Source of the DNA: Beijerinckiaceae bacterium
GTDB taxonomy: Bacteria > Pseudomonadota > Alphaproteobacteria > Rhizobiales > Beijerinckiaceae
Assembly: GCA_025458025.1 (NCBI GenBank)
Contig: JALOTF010000050.1
Location: 1 to 39,426 of the forward strand
Reading direction: 5' to 3'
DNA: 39,426 nt
Shown here: positions 8,504 to 17,313 of the stretch, piece after piece
Layout of the letters: the number at the start of each line of letters is the position of its first letter
Position numbering within the stretch: the stretch's first letter is position 1
The notes under the pieces: model-generated
The model's input: the letters and a program-made list of their open reading frames with translations, nothing else
The model's database searches: none
Told to the model about the DNA's origin: nothing
Made by a program: the position numbers and the translations under genes

Positions 8504-9199
8504 TTACACGCTCATGCGGCGGCGGATTTCATCCTCGTCCATCGAGGCACGATCACCGGAAAGAGTCACCTCGCCGCGATCCATGACATGCCAGAGATCG
8601 GCGAGTTCCTTCGCGAAATCAAAATACTGCTCCACGAGCACGATGGCCATCTCGCCCTTGTTGCGGAGGTAATCGATGGTGCGGCCGATATCCTTGATGA
8701 TCGAGGGTTGGATGCCCTCGGTTGGCTCATCGAGCACCAGGACCTTCGGGCGCGTCACCAGTGCGCGGGCAATGGCGAGCTGCTGCTGCTGGCCGCCCGA
8801 GAGGTCGCCGCCGCGCCGCCCGAGCATGGATTTCAGTACGGGGAATAAGTCAAACAGCTCCTCTGGGATGTAGCGATCAGCCCGCTTCAGCGGCGCAAAA
8901 CCGGTTTCGAGATTTTCCTTCACGGTGAGCAGCGGGAAAATCTCGCGGCCCTGCGGCACGAAGGCAATGCCCGCGCGGGCGCGATCCTCCGGCTTCATGC
9001 CGTTCAGCGGCTTGCCGTCGAGCGTGATGTTGCCGCGGCTCACGGGCTGGTGGCCGACAATCGCGCGCATCAGCGAAGTCTTCCCCACGCCGTTCCGTCC
9101 GAGCACGCAGGTGACGGCGCCGGGCCGCGCGGAAATCGAGACGCGCTTCAGCGCCTGCGCCGCGCCATAATGAAGGTCGATGGCGTCAACAACCAGCAT
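8504..9199 (-). CDS. urtE: Urea ABC transporter ATP-binding subunit UrtE
   Basis: A 231-residue ATPase of the branched-chain amino acid/urea class. Walker A is GRNGVGKT, the signature is LSGGQQQQLAIARAL, and Walker B is VLVLDEPTEG. It is the last gene of the urtABCDE operon and pairs with UrtD to power uptake through UrtB and UrtC. LivF-type proteins are similar, but the complete operon with UrtA and the long UrtB supports urea. No obvious terminator follows; the tRNA-Phe gene lies 80 bases beyond on the other strand. Confidence 0.92.
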   Translation of the reverse strand: MLVVDAIDLHYGAAQALKRVSISARPGAVTCVLGRNGVGKTSLMRAIVGHQPVSRGNITLDGKPLNGMKPEDRARAGIAFVPQGREIFPLLTVKENLETGFAPLKRADRYIPEELFDLFPVLKSMLGRRGGDLSGGQQQQLAIARALVTRPKVLVLDEPTEGIQPSIIKDIGRTIDYLRNKGEMAIVLVEQYFDFAKELADLWHVMDRGEVTLSGDRASMDEDEIRRRMSV

Positions 9200-9264
9200 T
9201 GTTATTCAGTCCCTTACCGCATGGCCTTGATCGCGAAACCGGCATCCACTTTTGCGAGCCATGC

Positions 9265-10035
9265 TCAACGCCCCAGATACACTTCGATGACGCGCTTGTC
9301 GGAGGCGACTGCATCAATCGTGCCCTCGGAGAGCACGGAGCCCTCATGCAGGCAGGTGACCTTGCATTGAAGCGCGCGCACGAAATGCATGTCATGCTCC
9401 ACCACGATCACCGAGTGGTCGCGGTTGATTTCCTTCAGCAATTCGGCCGTGGCCTCGGTCTCGGCATCGGTCATGCCGGCCACGGGCTCATCGACGAGCA
9501 GCAGCTTCGGGTCTTGCGCGAGAAGCATCGCGATTTCGAGCCATTGCTTCTGACCGTGGCTGAGGTCCCCGGCGGGGCGCGCGCGATGCTTCAGCAGCCG
9601 AACCTTGTCGAGAATGGCGTCGATCTCATCCGGTTTCACGCGGTTGCGCGCGCCAAAAAGCGCCGAGAACGGCCCGCGCCGACCCTTCAGCGCGAGGAGC
9701 ACGTTATCAGCCACCGAATGGCTTTCGAACACGGTCGGCTTCTGGAATTTCCGCCCGATGCCGAGTTCGGCAATCGCGGCTTCGTCGTAGCGGGTGAGAT
9801 CGATGCGGCCGCCATCGAATAGGACATCGCCCGCATCGGGCCGGGTCTTGCCGGTGATGATGTCCATCATCGTGGTCTTGCCCGCACCGTTCGGGCCGAT
9901 GATCGCGCGCATCTCGCCCTGTTCGAGCGTGAGCGACAGGCCGCGAATGGCCTTGAAGCCATCGAACGACACCGAGACGCCGTCGAGATAGAGGATCGCG
10001 CTGGTGAGCCCCGCGCCGGGGGTTTGCGTGCTCAT
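9265..10035 (-). CDS. urtD: Urea ABC transporter ATP-binding subunit UrtD
   Basis: A 256-residue ATPase with Walker A GPNGAGKTT, signature LSHGQKQWLEIAMLL, and Walker B LLLVDEPVAGM. The LSHGQKQWLEI form is typical of UrtD and separates it from LivG. Its ATG overlaps the urtC stop by 4 bases, indicating translational coupling. It acts in the cytoplasm with UrtE. Confidence 0.93.
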   Translation of the reverse strand: MSTQTPGAGLTSAILYLDGVSVSFDGFKAIRGLSLTLEQGEMRAIIGPNGAGKTTMMDIITGKTRPDAGDVLFDGGRIDLTRYDEAAIAELGIGRKFQKPTVFESHSVADNVLLALKGRRGPFSALFGARNRVKPDEIDAILDKVRLLKHRARPAGDLSHGQKQWLEIAMLLAQDPKLLLVDEPVAGMTDAETEATAELLKEINRDHSVIVVEHDMHFVRALQCKVTCLHEGSVLSEGTIDAVASDKRVIEVYLGR

Positions 10036-11162
10036 GCCGCCTCCCTCCCCGGCTCGGTCGCGGGCTTCGAGAATTTCCCGCGCAGTTGATCGTAGAGGCC
10101 GAGAATGCCCTTGGGCATGGCGAGCGTGACCAGCACGAAGAGCCCGCCCAGGGCAAAGAGCCAGTAGGAAGCGAGCCAGCCCGTGGTGAAAAACGTCTTC
10201 ATGTAATTGACTACGAAGGCGCCAAGCGCCGCGCCCACCAGCGTGCCGCGCCCGCCGACCGCGACCCAGACCACCGCTTCAATCGAGTTCGCCGGCGAGA
10301 ATTCGCTGGGGTTGATGATGCCGACCTGCGGCACATATAGGGCGCCAGCCACGCCCGCGATCATGGCGGAGAGCACGAAAACCACGAGCTTGTAATGCTC
10401 GACCCGGTAGCCGAGGAAGCGCGTGCGGCTCTCGGCATCGCGGATGGCGATCAGCACCTTACCATAGGTGGAACTCACGATCACGCGCGCAACGATGAAG
10501 GTTCCCATCAGCGCAAGGCAAGTCAGCACGAACAACGTCACGCGCGTGCCCTGCGCCTGCACGTTGAAGCCCAGGATATCCTTGAAATCGGTCAGGCCGT
10601 TATTGCCGCCGAAGCCCATATCGTTGCGGAAGAAGGCGAGGAACAGCGCATAGGTCAGCGCCTGCGTGATGATCGAGAGATAGACGCCGGTCACGCGGGA
10701 GCGAAACGCCAGCCAGCCGAAGACGAAGGCCAGAAGCCCCGGTGCCAGCAGCACCATCATCATCGCATAGGGGAAGAAATCGAAGCCCCACCAGGTCATC
10801 GGCAGTTCCTTGTAGTTCAGGAACACCATGAAATCCGGCAGCACCGGGTGCCCATAGACCCCGCGCGTCCCGATCTGCCGCATGAGATACATGCCCATGG
10901 CATAGCCGCCGAGCGCGAAAAACGCGCCATGCCCGAGGCTGAGGATGCCGCAATAGCCCCAGGCGAGATCCAGCGCGACAGCGAGCATCGCGTAGGTGAG
11001 ATATTTGCCGAGCAGCACCACCGTGCCGGTCGAGACATGAAACGGCGAACCCGGCGGAAATGCGAGGTTGCCGATCGGCACCAGCAGCATCAGGCCCGTG
11101 AGCACGGCGAGGAAAACCAGTCCCCGCCCCTCGATCAGCTTCAGGAATCGCATCGTCAGCAT
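10032..11162 (-). CDS. urtC: Urea ABC transporter permease UrtC
   Basis: A 376-residue inner-membrane permease of the LivM type. The start chosen is the ATG at 11162 (MLTMRFLKLIEGRG), 10 bases after the urtB stop, with GAGGG upstream; the frame continues further into urtB but that part is only the shadow of urtB. The protein has about ten hydrophobic segments and the loop SRTRFLGYRVEHYKLVVFV typical of this class. It forms the channel together with UrtB. Confidence 0.92.
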   Translation of the reverse strand: MLTMRFLKLIEGRGLVFLAVLTGLMLLVPIGNLAFPPGSPFHVSTGTVVLLGKYLTYAMLAVALDLAWGYCGILSLGHGAFFALGGYAMGMYLMRQIGTRGVYGHPVLPDFMVFLNYKELPMTWWGFDFFPYAMMMVLLAPGLLAFVFGWLAFRSRVTGVYLSIITQALTYALFLAFFRNDMGFGGNNGLTDFKDILGFNVQAQGTRVTLFVLTCLALMGTFIVARVIVSSTYGKVLIAIRDAESRTRFLGYRVEHYKLVVFVLSAMIAGVAGALYVPQVGIINPSEFSPANSIEAVVWVAVGGRGTLVGAALGAFVVNYMKTFFTTGWLASYWLFALGGLFVLVTLAMPKGILGLYDQLRGKFSKPATEPGREAA

Positions 11163-11172
11163 GGCACGGCCC

Positions 11173-12786
11173 TCATTGCTCGACCGCGCGGCCCTTGAGC
11201 GCGAACAGGCCGCGGGGGCGCTTCTGGATGAAGAGAATGAGCAGCACGAGGATGATGATCTTCCCCAGAACCGCGCCGGCGAAAGGCTCCAGCAGCTTGT
11301 TCGCAATGCCCAAAGTGAAGGCTGAAATCAGCGTGCCCCAGAGGTTCCCCACCCCGCCGAACACCACGACCATGAAGCTGTCGATGATGTAGTTCTGCCC
11401 GAGATTGGGGCTGACATTGTCGATCTGGCTCAGCGCCACGCCCGCGATGCCGGCAATGCCTGAGCCAAGGCCGAAGGTCATGGCGTCCACGAAGCGCGTG
11501 CGGATACCCATGGAAGCGGCCATGCGGCGGTTCTGCGTCACCGCGCGCATCTGCAGGCCGAGCGGTGTGGCCTTCAGCAGCAAGAGCAGCGCGAAGAACA
11601 CCACGAGCGTGAAGACCACGATCCACAACCGGCCATAGGTAATTTGCAGGCCGATAAACTCAAAGGAACCAGACATGTAGCTCGGCGCGCTCACCTCGCG
11701 GTTCGTGGGGCCGAACCAGCTGCGCACCGCCTGCTGGAGGATGAGGCTCACGCCGAAGGTCGCGAGCAGCGTTTCCAGCGGGCGGCCATAGAGAAAGCGG
11801 ATCACGCCGCGCTCGATCAGCACGCCAACCAATCCGGTGATGATGAAGGCGAGCGGGATGGCAATGGGCAAAGACCAATCCAGCAGATGCGGGAAGCGTG
11901 CGCGGAACACTTCCTGCGTCATGAAAGTGACGTAGGCGCCGATCATCACCATCTCGCCATGGGCCATGTTGATCACGCCCATCACGCCGAAGGTGATGGC
12001 AAGGCCGATGGCCGCGAGCAGCAGCACCGAGCCCAGCGAGATGCCGAACCAAACGGTCTGCCCGGCCTGGCGGATCTGCTGGCGCCGCTCGATGGTCTGG
12101 ATGCTGCTTTCGATCACGCTCTTCAGGTTGCCTGTGGCTTGTGCCGAGAGCTGGCGCAGCAAAGCGAGGCCATCCTGATCGCCCGTTTCGGCGATGCGGC
12201 TGGCAGCGGCCATGCGGCTCGCCTCCGGCGCCTTGGTGTCGGCGATGATGATCGCGGCGCGCGCCTCCTCGAACACATTGCGGATGCGCGCATTGGTTTC
12301 GCGCGCCAAGGCCTGTTCGATGGCCGGCAAGGCAGCGGGATCACGCGATTTGAACACGCTTTCGGCCGCACGCAGGCGCTGGACCGGATCGGGCGAGAGA
12401 AGCGTGAGCGTGCCGAGTGCGGCCTGCACCACGCCGCGCAGGCGGTTGTTCAGGCGCACGGCGCTGGCATCAGCCGGCACATCGGCGGGCTGGCCGGTGC
12501 GGGCATCGAAGCCCTTCCCCGCGCCATCGCGATAGAACAGCCCCTTCGCGGAAGCGCTGATGAACAGTCGGCGATCGCCAAGTGCTTGCAGCATATCCGC
12601 AGCCTGCGGCGCGCCCGAGGCGGCGACCGCCCCGATGGCCGCTTCCGTATCGCCGAAGCTGTCGGCGAGGAAGCGGGTGACGATCTCGTCCGGCAGGGGG
12701 CGAGCATCCTGCGCGGCGGCCGGGAGGGCCACGAGAGCAAGACACAGCGCGAGCCCGATGCCGCGCAGCAGGGCAAGGATGCGCAT
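11173..12786 (-). CDS. urtB: Urea ABC transporter permease UrtB
   Basis: A 537-residue protein with a signal peptide (MRILALLRGIGLALCLALVA, cut near PAAAQ), an N-terminal periplasmic region of about 220 residues with alpha-helical repeats, and a C-terminal LivH-type permease (GVMGVINMAHGEMVMIGAYV). The long N-terminal extension is characteristic of UrtB rather than LivH. It follows urtA after a 104-base gap with a stem-loop and precedes urtC by 10 bases. Confidence 0.92.
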   Translation of the reverse strand: MRILALLRGIGLALCLALVALPAAAQDARPLPDEIVTRFLADSFGDTEAAIGAVAASGAPQAADMLQALGDRRLFISASAKGLFYRDGAGKGFDARTGQPADVPADASAVRLNNRLRGVVQAALGTLTLLSPDPVQRLRAAESVFKSRDPAALPAIEQALARETNARIRNVFEEARAAIIIADTKAPEASRMAAASRIAETGDQDGLALLRQLSAQATGNLKSVIESSIQTIERRQQIRQAGQTVWFGISLGSVLLLAAIGLAITFGVMGVINMAHGEMVMIGAYVTFMTQEVFRARFPHLLDWSLPIAIPLAFIITGLVGVLIERGVIRFLYGRPLETLLATFGVSLILQQAVRSWFGPTNREVSAPSYMSGSFEFIGLQITYGRLWIVVFTLVVFFALLLLLKATPLGLQMRAVTQNRRMAASMGIRTRFVDAMTFGLGSGIAGIAGVALSQIDNVSPNLGQNYIIDSFMVVVFGGVGNLWGTLISAFTLGIANKLLEPFAGAVLGKIIILVLLILFIQKRPRGLFALKGRAVEQ

Positions 12787-12814
12787 GGGGTATTCCGGTG
12801 CTGTTCGACAAGAA

Positions 12815-12841
12815 GGGCGGCGTTGGCTGAGGACGCCGCCC
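12815..12841 (-). terminator. Intercistronic stem-loop between urtA and urtB
   Basis: GGGCGGCGT (12815-12823) and ACGCCGCCC (12833-12841) form a perfect 9-base stem with a 9-base loop; read on the minus strand it is followed by TTCTTGT. It lies in the 104-base gap after urtA. Such structures after a binding-protein gene commonly act as partial terminators or mRNA stabilisers that let the binding protein be made in excess over the permeases. That role is inferred here. Confidence 0.65.
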
Positions 12842-12890
12842 CTGTTTCGGCGTGGATGACCGACCGATCAGGCCGGTCTGCCAGCGGGCA

Positions 12891-14189
12891 TCAGCCGCAC
12901 TTCTTCAGCTTGGTGTTGTAGTTGCCGCACTTGAGCGTGACCCAATCGGCCTCGAGATCCTTCGAACCTTCGAGGTGGTCGGTCCAGGCGTCGCCCGGCA
13001 CGAGGTCCTTCGTCTGCCACACCACATCGAACTGGCCGTCGCCACGCACTTCGCCGATGAGCACCGGCTTGGTGATGTGGTGGTTCGGCAGCATCTTCGA
13101 GACGCCGCCCGTGAGGTTCGGCGCTTCGATGCCCGGCAGCGTGTCGATGACCTTGTCGATATCCACCGTGCCGACCTTCTCGACCGCCTTCACCCACATG
13201 TTGAAGCCGATCACATGGGCTTCCATCGGGTCGTTGGTCACGGCCTTGTCGTTCTTCTTGAAGGCCTTCCAGGACTTGATGAAGGCTTCGTTGACCGGGT
13301 TTTTCACCGACTGGAAGTAGTTCCAGGCCGCGAGATGGCCCACGAGCGGCTTCGTGTCGATGCCCGCGAGTTCTTCCTCGCCCACCGAGAAGGCCACAAC
13401 CGGAATGTCGGTCGCCTTGATGCCCTGGTTGCCGAGCTCCTTGTAGAACGGCACATTGGCGTCGCCGTTGATGGTGGAGACCACAGCGGTCTTCTTGCCG
13501 GCCGAGCCGAACTTCTTGATGTCCGACACGATCGTCTGCCAATCGGAATGGCCGAAAGGCGTGTAGTTGATCATGATGTCTTCCTTGGCCACGCCCTTGG
13601 CGAGCAGATAGGCCTCGAGGATCTTGTTGGTCGTGCGCGGATAGACGTAGTCGGTGCCCGCGAGCACCCAGCGCTTGGCTTCACCGCCATCCTTCGACAT
13701 CAGGTAATCAACGGCCGGAATCGCCTGCTGGTTCGGGGCGGCGCCGGTGTAAAACACGTTGCGCTCGGATTCCTCGCCCTCGTACTGAACGGGGTAGAAG
13801 AGGATGTTGTTGAGTTCCTTGAAGACCGGGAGCACGGATTTGCGCGACACCGAGGTCCAGCAGCCGAACGTGGCCGAAACCTTGTGCTGCGAGATGAGTT
13901 CGCGGGCCTTTTCGGCGAAAAGCGGCCAGTTCGACGCCGGATCGACCACCACGGCTTCCAGCTTGCGACCGAGCAGGCCGCCCTTGGCGTTCTGCTGCTC
14001 GATGAGCATCAGCATCACGTCCTTCAGGGTCGTCTCGGAGATCGCCATCGTGCCCGAGAGCGAGTGCAGGATGCCGACCTTGATCGGCGCGCCTTGCGCG
14101 AAAACCGGGCGAACGCCCGAAGCCATGACAGCAGCGCCGCCGAGTGCCGCGCCCAAAACCCCACGCCGAGTGAAACTCATGTTGGTCAT
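12891..14189 (-). CDS. urtA: Urea ABC transporter substrate-binding protein UrtA
   Basis: A 432-residue periplasmic protein. The start is the ATG at 14189 with GGAG 9 bases upstream; a longer open frame of 62 codons would run through the promoter. It begins with a twin-arginine-type signal (FTRRGVLGAALGGAAVMASG, then VFAQG), so export by the Tat route is likely. The mature part opens with IKVGILHSLSGTMAISE, typical of UrtA, and the domain continues with GTDYVYPRTTNKILEAYL. First gene of urtABCDE, expressed from a sigma-54 promoter about 50 bases upstream, which fits control by nitrogen status through NtrC. Confidence 0.94.
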   Translation of the reverse strand: MTNMSFTRRGVLGAALGGAAVMASGVRPVFAQGAPIKVGILHSLSGTMAISETTLKDVMLMLIEQQNAKGGLLGRKLEAVVVDPASNWPLFAEKARELISQHKVSATFGCWTSVSRKSVLPVFKELNNILFYPVQYEGEESERNVFYTGAAPNQQAIPAVDYLMSKDGGEAKRWVLAGTDYVYPRTTNKILEAYLLAKGVAKEDIMINYTPFGHSDWQTIVSDIKKFGSAGKKTAVVSTINGDANVPFYKELGNQGIKATDIPVVAFSVGEEELAGIDTKPLVGHLAAWNYFQSVKNPVNEAFIKSWKAFKKNDKAVTNDPMEAHVIGFNMWVKAVEKVGTVDIDKVIDTLPGIEAPNLTGGVSKMLPNHHITKPVLIGEVRGDGQFDVVWQTKDLVPGDAWTDHLEGSKDLEADWVTLKCGNYNTKLKKCG

Positions 14190-14237
14190 CCCCGTTGCTC
14201 CGGCCCGCCTCTCGAGCCGATTACGGGATGAGCTTTC

Positions 14238-14252
14238 GCAAAGGTCGTGCCA
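14238..14252 (-). promoter_or_regulatory. Sigma-54 promoter of the urt operon
   Basis: On the minus strand the sequence TGGCACGACCTTTGC (14252 down to 14238) matches the RpoN consensus TGGCAC-N5-TTGC exactly, with the invariant GG and GC separated by 10 bases. Transcription should start about 12 bases downstream, near 14226, giving a leader of about 37 bases before the urtA ATG. RpoN with NtrC control is well established for nitrogen-scavenging genes, which suits urea uptake. Confidence 0.8.
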
Positions 14253-14277
14253 TTCTTGCCGCCCCCGCGTTTCGCGG

Positions 14278-14297
14278 TGCAGCACGAACAATCTGCA
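14278..14297 (-). promoter_or_regulatory. Dyad upstream of the sigma-54 promoter, possible activator site
   Basis: TGCAG and CTGCA flank a 10-base spacer (20 bases in all), 26 bases upstream of the -24 element. NtrC sites have TGCACC-N5-GGTGCA, and a TGCACC half-site overlaps here on the minus strand (TGCTGCACCGCG). The full dyad does not match the NtrC consensus well and the site is close for an enhancer, so this is a weak call. Confidence 0.3.
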
Positions 14298-14411
14298 AGG
14301 ATTTTGGGCGTCAACCCGGCCTGTCAGTGAGCGGATTGACGCAGAATGCCGAAGTTTTGGGCACTCCGCCTGCAATTGACAGGTGAACGATGGGAAAACC
14401 AGCGGTTGCGC

Positions 14412-15557
14412 TTATGCGCTCCGCAAAGCGCGATCGAGATCCTTGTAAAGATCCTCGACATCCTCGATGCCCGCCGAGAGACGCAGCAGGTCGCGCGGGC
14501 ACGGCGTATCCGGTCCCTCGATGGAGGCGCGATGCTCGATGAGGCTTTCGACCCCGCCGAGCGAGGTGGCGCGCTTCCACAATTCCACGCGCGAGGCTGC
14601 GGCGATGGCTGCTTCCTCGCCGCCCCTGACACGCACGGAGAGCATGCCGCCGAATCCGCCCTTCATCTGCCGCTTCGCAATCGCGTGGCCGGCATGAGTG
14701 GCGAGGCCCGGATAGAGCACCTCCACCACCTGCGGGTGGTTGGCGAAGCGCAGGGCGAGTTCAAGCGCGTTCTGGCAGGCCGCTTCCACGCGCAGCGAGA
14801 GCGTGCGCATGCCCCGGATGAGCAGGAAGGCCTCGAACGGACCGAGGATGAGCCCCATCGCCGCGCGATTGCGCTGGATGCGCGCCCAGAAATCATCGAC
14901 CGCGCGTGTTGCGAGCGCGCCCGCGAGCACATCGGAATGGCCGTTGAGATACTTCGTGGCGGCGTGCATCACGATATCCGCGCCGAAATCGAGCGGGCGC
15001 GTGAGCAGCGGCGTTGCGCAGGTGGAGTCCACCGCCAAACGCGCACCATGAGCCTTCGCGATGCGCGCGACTCCTTCGAGATCGGTGATGCTCCAGGTCG
15101 GGTTGGCCGGCGTTTCGGCCCAGATGAGCTTCGTCTGGCCGGGCCGGATCGCGGCTTCCACGGCCGCGAGGTTGTCCATATCCACGAAGGTGGTCTCGAG
15201 GCCCCAGCTCGCGGCATCCTTCATCAGCCAGCCGCGCAAGGCCCAATACATCACGCGCGGCGCGATGATGTGATCGCCGGGTGCCAGCGCGAGGAACACG
15301 GCCACAGCAGCCGACATGCCCGAACCGAACACGAAAGCCGCCTTCGCATCCTCCAACGTGGCGATCATACCCTCGGCTTCGCGGGCGGTTTCATTGTCGG
15401 CGCGGCCATAGACATTGCCCGAGCGATACTGGTTATCCGGGTCGCGGATGAAGGTGGTGGTAACGTGAATGGGCGGCACCACCGCACGGCTCGGCCCATC
15501 CACCTTGCCAAGCGCCTGGGCGATCTGGGAGCGGATGGTCCAGTTGGGTTTCGTCAC
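14412..15557 (-). CDS. PLP-dependent trans-sulfuration enzyme (cystathionine lyase/synthase family)
   Basis: A 381-residue cytoplasmic enzyme of the Cys/Met metabolism PLP family. The cofactor lysine is Lys202 in HAATKYLNGHSDV; Tyr50 and Arg52 in NVYGRADNETA match the phosphate-binding YxR motif; VDSTCATPLLTRPLDFGAD is the cofactor Asp segment. The N-terminus IAQALGKVDGPSRAVVPPIH is typical. Members cleave or form cystathionine or related thioethers; this protein could be a cystathionine beta- or gamma-lyase or a synthase, which sequence alone does not settle. It stands upstream of the urt promoter on the same strand and has no clear operon partner. Confidence 0.85.
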   Translation of the reverse strand: MTKPNWTIRSQIAQALGKVDGPSRAVVPPIHVTTTFIRDPDNQYRSGNVYGRADNETAREAEGMIATLEDAKAAFVFGSGMSAAVAVFLALAPGDHIIAPRVMYWALRGWLMKDAASWGLETTFVDMDNLAAVEAAIRPGQTKLIWAETPANPTWSITDLEGVARIAKAHGARLAVDSTCATPLLTRPLDFGADIVMHAATKYLNGHSDVLAGALATRAVDDFWARIQRNRAAMGLILGPFEAFLLIRGMRTLSLRVEAACQNALELALRFANHPQVVEVLYPGLATHAGHAIAKRQMKGGFGGMLSVRVRGGEEAAIAAASRVELWKRATSLGGVESLIEHRASIEGPDTPCPRDLLRLSAGIEDVEDLYKDLDRALRSA

Positions 15558-15704
15558 GGCAAATCCTCTGATCAGGCAGGCGAAGCAGCCGCCAATCTAG
15601 CGGCAGGCCACCACAAGGCGAGATAATTTTTCCCCCGAGCGCGGCATTTCGGGCGGCGCTGAAACATTCAGCAATTGAATTAAAGCCGGATTCACACCCG
15701 CGAT

Positions 15705-15723
15705 ATACAACTCATGATTGTAT
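15705..15723 (+). promoter_or_regulatory. Inverted repeat just upstream of the TadG-like gene
   Basis: ATACAA (15705-15710) and TTGTAT (15718-15723) flank a 7-base spacer, and the repeat ends 16 bases before the start codon, touching the ribosome binding site. It could be an operator or a small hairpin controlling translation. No regulator is suggested by context. Confidence 0.3.
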
Positions 15724-15739
15724 CTTGTGGAGTTTGCGG

Positions 15740-17101
15740 ATGCGTACCACCTTCCTGAATGCCTGCCGGGATTTCCTGTCCAACCGTCGCGGCAGCATCC
15801 CTATCGTCTTTGCGCTGACCGTCATCCCCGTCGCGGGGCTCACGGCGGCGGCCATCGATTTCGCGCAAGGCACGCGGGCGCGTTCGGAAATCTCGGCGAT
15901 TGCCGATGCCGCGACCGTCGCGGCGGTCTCCGAGCAGACCGTGAAACCCACGATGCTGCTCCAGGAGCAACTTGACGCGGCGCGCGCCTCGGTCGAGCGG
16001 GAATTCTCAACCCAGCTTGCCGCGCGTGAGGGCAGCTGGCGCATGGGCGCGGTGAGCTACAACGTCGAGAATATCGACACCTCCATCCGTATTACTCTGT
16101 GCTACACGGCAGAGCAGGACACGATGTTCCTGAAGATCGCCGGCATTGCGAGCCTTCAGCTCGCAAGCTGCTCGGTCGCGCAATCCGCGCCGCCAACTTA
16201 TGTGAGCGTCTATGCGCTGATCGATGCCTCGGGTTCGATGGGCATCGGCTCGACGCGTGAGGACCAGGCGCTTATGGAGCGCCGGCTCGGCTGTGCCTTC
16301 GCCTGCCACACGATCAACGATGTCAATGACAGTGCCTGTAACACGTCTGGCCAGAACATCCCCCGTAACTGGTGGAGCCAGACGCCGAAATGCGCGAAGA
16401 TCATCGGGGCACGTACACGCTTCGATGTCGTGCGGGACGCGCTGATCCGCGTGACCGAGCAGGCCGAGCGCCTGAGCCGCGTGAACGACCAGTATCGTCT
16501 TTCGGTGCACAAGTTCTCGAATTACCTGACCGAGGTTCACCCCTCCGGCACCTCAATGGCGCAGGCCCGCTCGGCTCTTCAGACCATGACCATGGACCAG
16601 CGCGGCGCTGGCACCAATTTCTACAAGGTGATGGCTGATTTCGCTCGCCTCATCCCCGAGAGCGGCGATGGGCGCACGGCACAATCGCCCAAGGTGTTCG
16701 TGCTGCTGCTCACGGATGGCATCGGCAGCCGCGTGTTCGAGGAGAACCGCTGCTTCTTCGGTGGCGAGGGCGGCTGGCGCAACGACCCGGATTACGTGCT
16801 GGAAAGCCCGTTCGTGGATGGCAGCATCCGGAGCCAAGCCTTCCCTTCCCGCCTTTGCGATGCGCTGAAGACCAAAAAGGCTACCGTGCTGACGCTGGCG
16901 ACAGAATTCGACTCCAGCAACATCAATGACGGGCACATGAAGAATGTGGACCGCACCTTGCGCACCCGCTCGCTCACCGGCCTTGCAGGCTGCGCCTCCG
17001 CCACCAACCTCGCCTACAAGGCCAATCTCGCGCCGGATGTCGAGAGCGCCATCAGCCAGATGTTCACGGCGGTGATCGAGAAGGCGCGGCTCGTGCGGTA
17101 A
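15740..17101 (+). CDS. TadG-like membrane-anchored von Willebrand factor A protein
   Basis: A 453-residue protein; ATG 15740 has GGAG at 15729-15732. The N-terminal stretch RRGSIPIVFALTVIPVAGLT is the TadE/TadG-like segment (RxGs then a membrane helix, residues 17-36), followed by AIDFAQGTRARSEISAIADAA. A von Willebrand A domain follows from about residue 154, with a complete metal site motif DASGS (162-166), a Thr in GAGTNFYKV, and LLTDGIG. TadG proteins belong to Flp/Tad pilus systems and act at the envelope, but no other tad gene is present in the window, so this is an orphan copy. Several Cys residues (GCAFACH, SACNTSG, GGEGG region) suggest periplasmic disulfides. Confidence 0.85.
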   Translation: MRTTFLNACRDFLSNRRGSIPIVFALTVIPVAGLTAAAIDFAQGTRARSEISAIADAATVAAVSEQTVKPTMLLQEQLDAARASVEREFSTQLAAREGSWRMGAVSYNVENIDTSIRITLCYTAEQDTMFLKIAGIASLQLASCSVAQSAPPTYVSVYALIDASGSMGIGSTREDQALMERRLGCAFACHTINDVNDSACNTSGQNIPRNWWSQTPKCAKIIGARTRFDVVRDALIRVTEQAERLSRVNDQYRLSVHKFSNYLTEVHPSGTSMAQARSALQTMTMDQRGAGTNFYKVMADFARLIPESGDGRTAQSPKVFVLLLTDGIGSRVFEENRCFFGGEGGWRNDPDYVLESPFVDGSIRSQAFPSRLCDALKTKKATVLTLATEFDSSNINDGHMKNVDRTLRTRSLTGLAGCASATNLAYKANLAPDVESAISQMFTAVIEKARLVR

Positions 17102-17103
17102 CG

Positions 17104-17304
17104 TCAGCGCTCGCTCTCGTCATCCGATGAGAGCGAGACTTCCTCGGCGGGCAGCGCATATTGCCCGCCGAGCCAGCGATTGAGATCGACATCGGCGCAG
17201 CGCTTGGAGCAGAACGGCCGGAAGGCCTCCACGCTGGGCTTGGAGCAGATCGGGCAGCGCGCGAGCCGCGTGATCTTGCCTTCCGACTGATCCTCATCCG
17301 CCAT
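17104..17304 (-). CDS. yacG: DNA gyrase inhibitor YacG
   Basis: A 66-residue zinc protein with the YacG pattern CPIC (Cys17, Cys20) and FCSKRCADVDLNRWL (Cys32, Cys36), followed by GGQYALP. YacG binds GyrB and inhibits gyrase in E. coli. The acidic tail SLSSDDESER is typical. The stop lies 2 bases from the stop of the convergent TadG-like gene, so the 3' ends touch; a 9-base inverted repeat (17110-17137) lies within its last codons. It sits downstream of maf but with an aldo/keto reductase gene between them. Confidence 0.9.
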   Translation of the reverse strand: MADEDQSEGKITRLARCPICSKPSVEAFRPFCSKRCADVDLNRWLGGQYALPAEEVSLSSDDESER

Positions 17305-17313
17305 ATTGCGCCC

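Noticed and set aside
17110-17137. Inverted repeat CTCGCTCTC/GAGAGCGAG as a terminator
   Set aside because: It lies within the yacG coding end and has no T-tract on either strand; could be chance within coding sequence or a weak bidirectional terminator.
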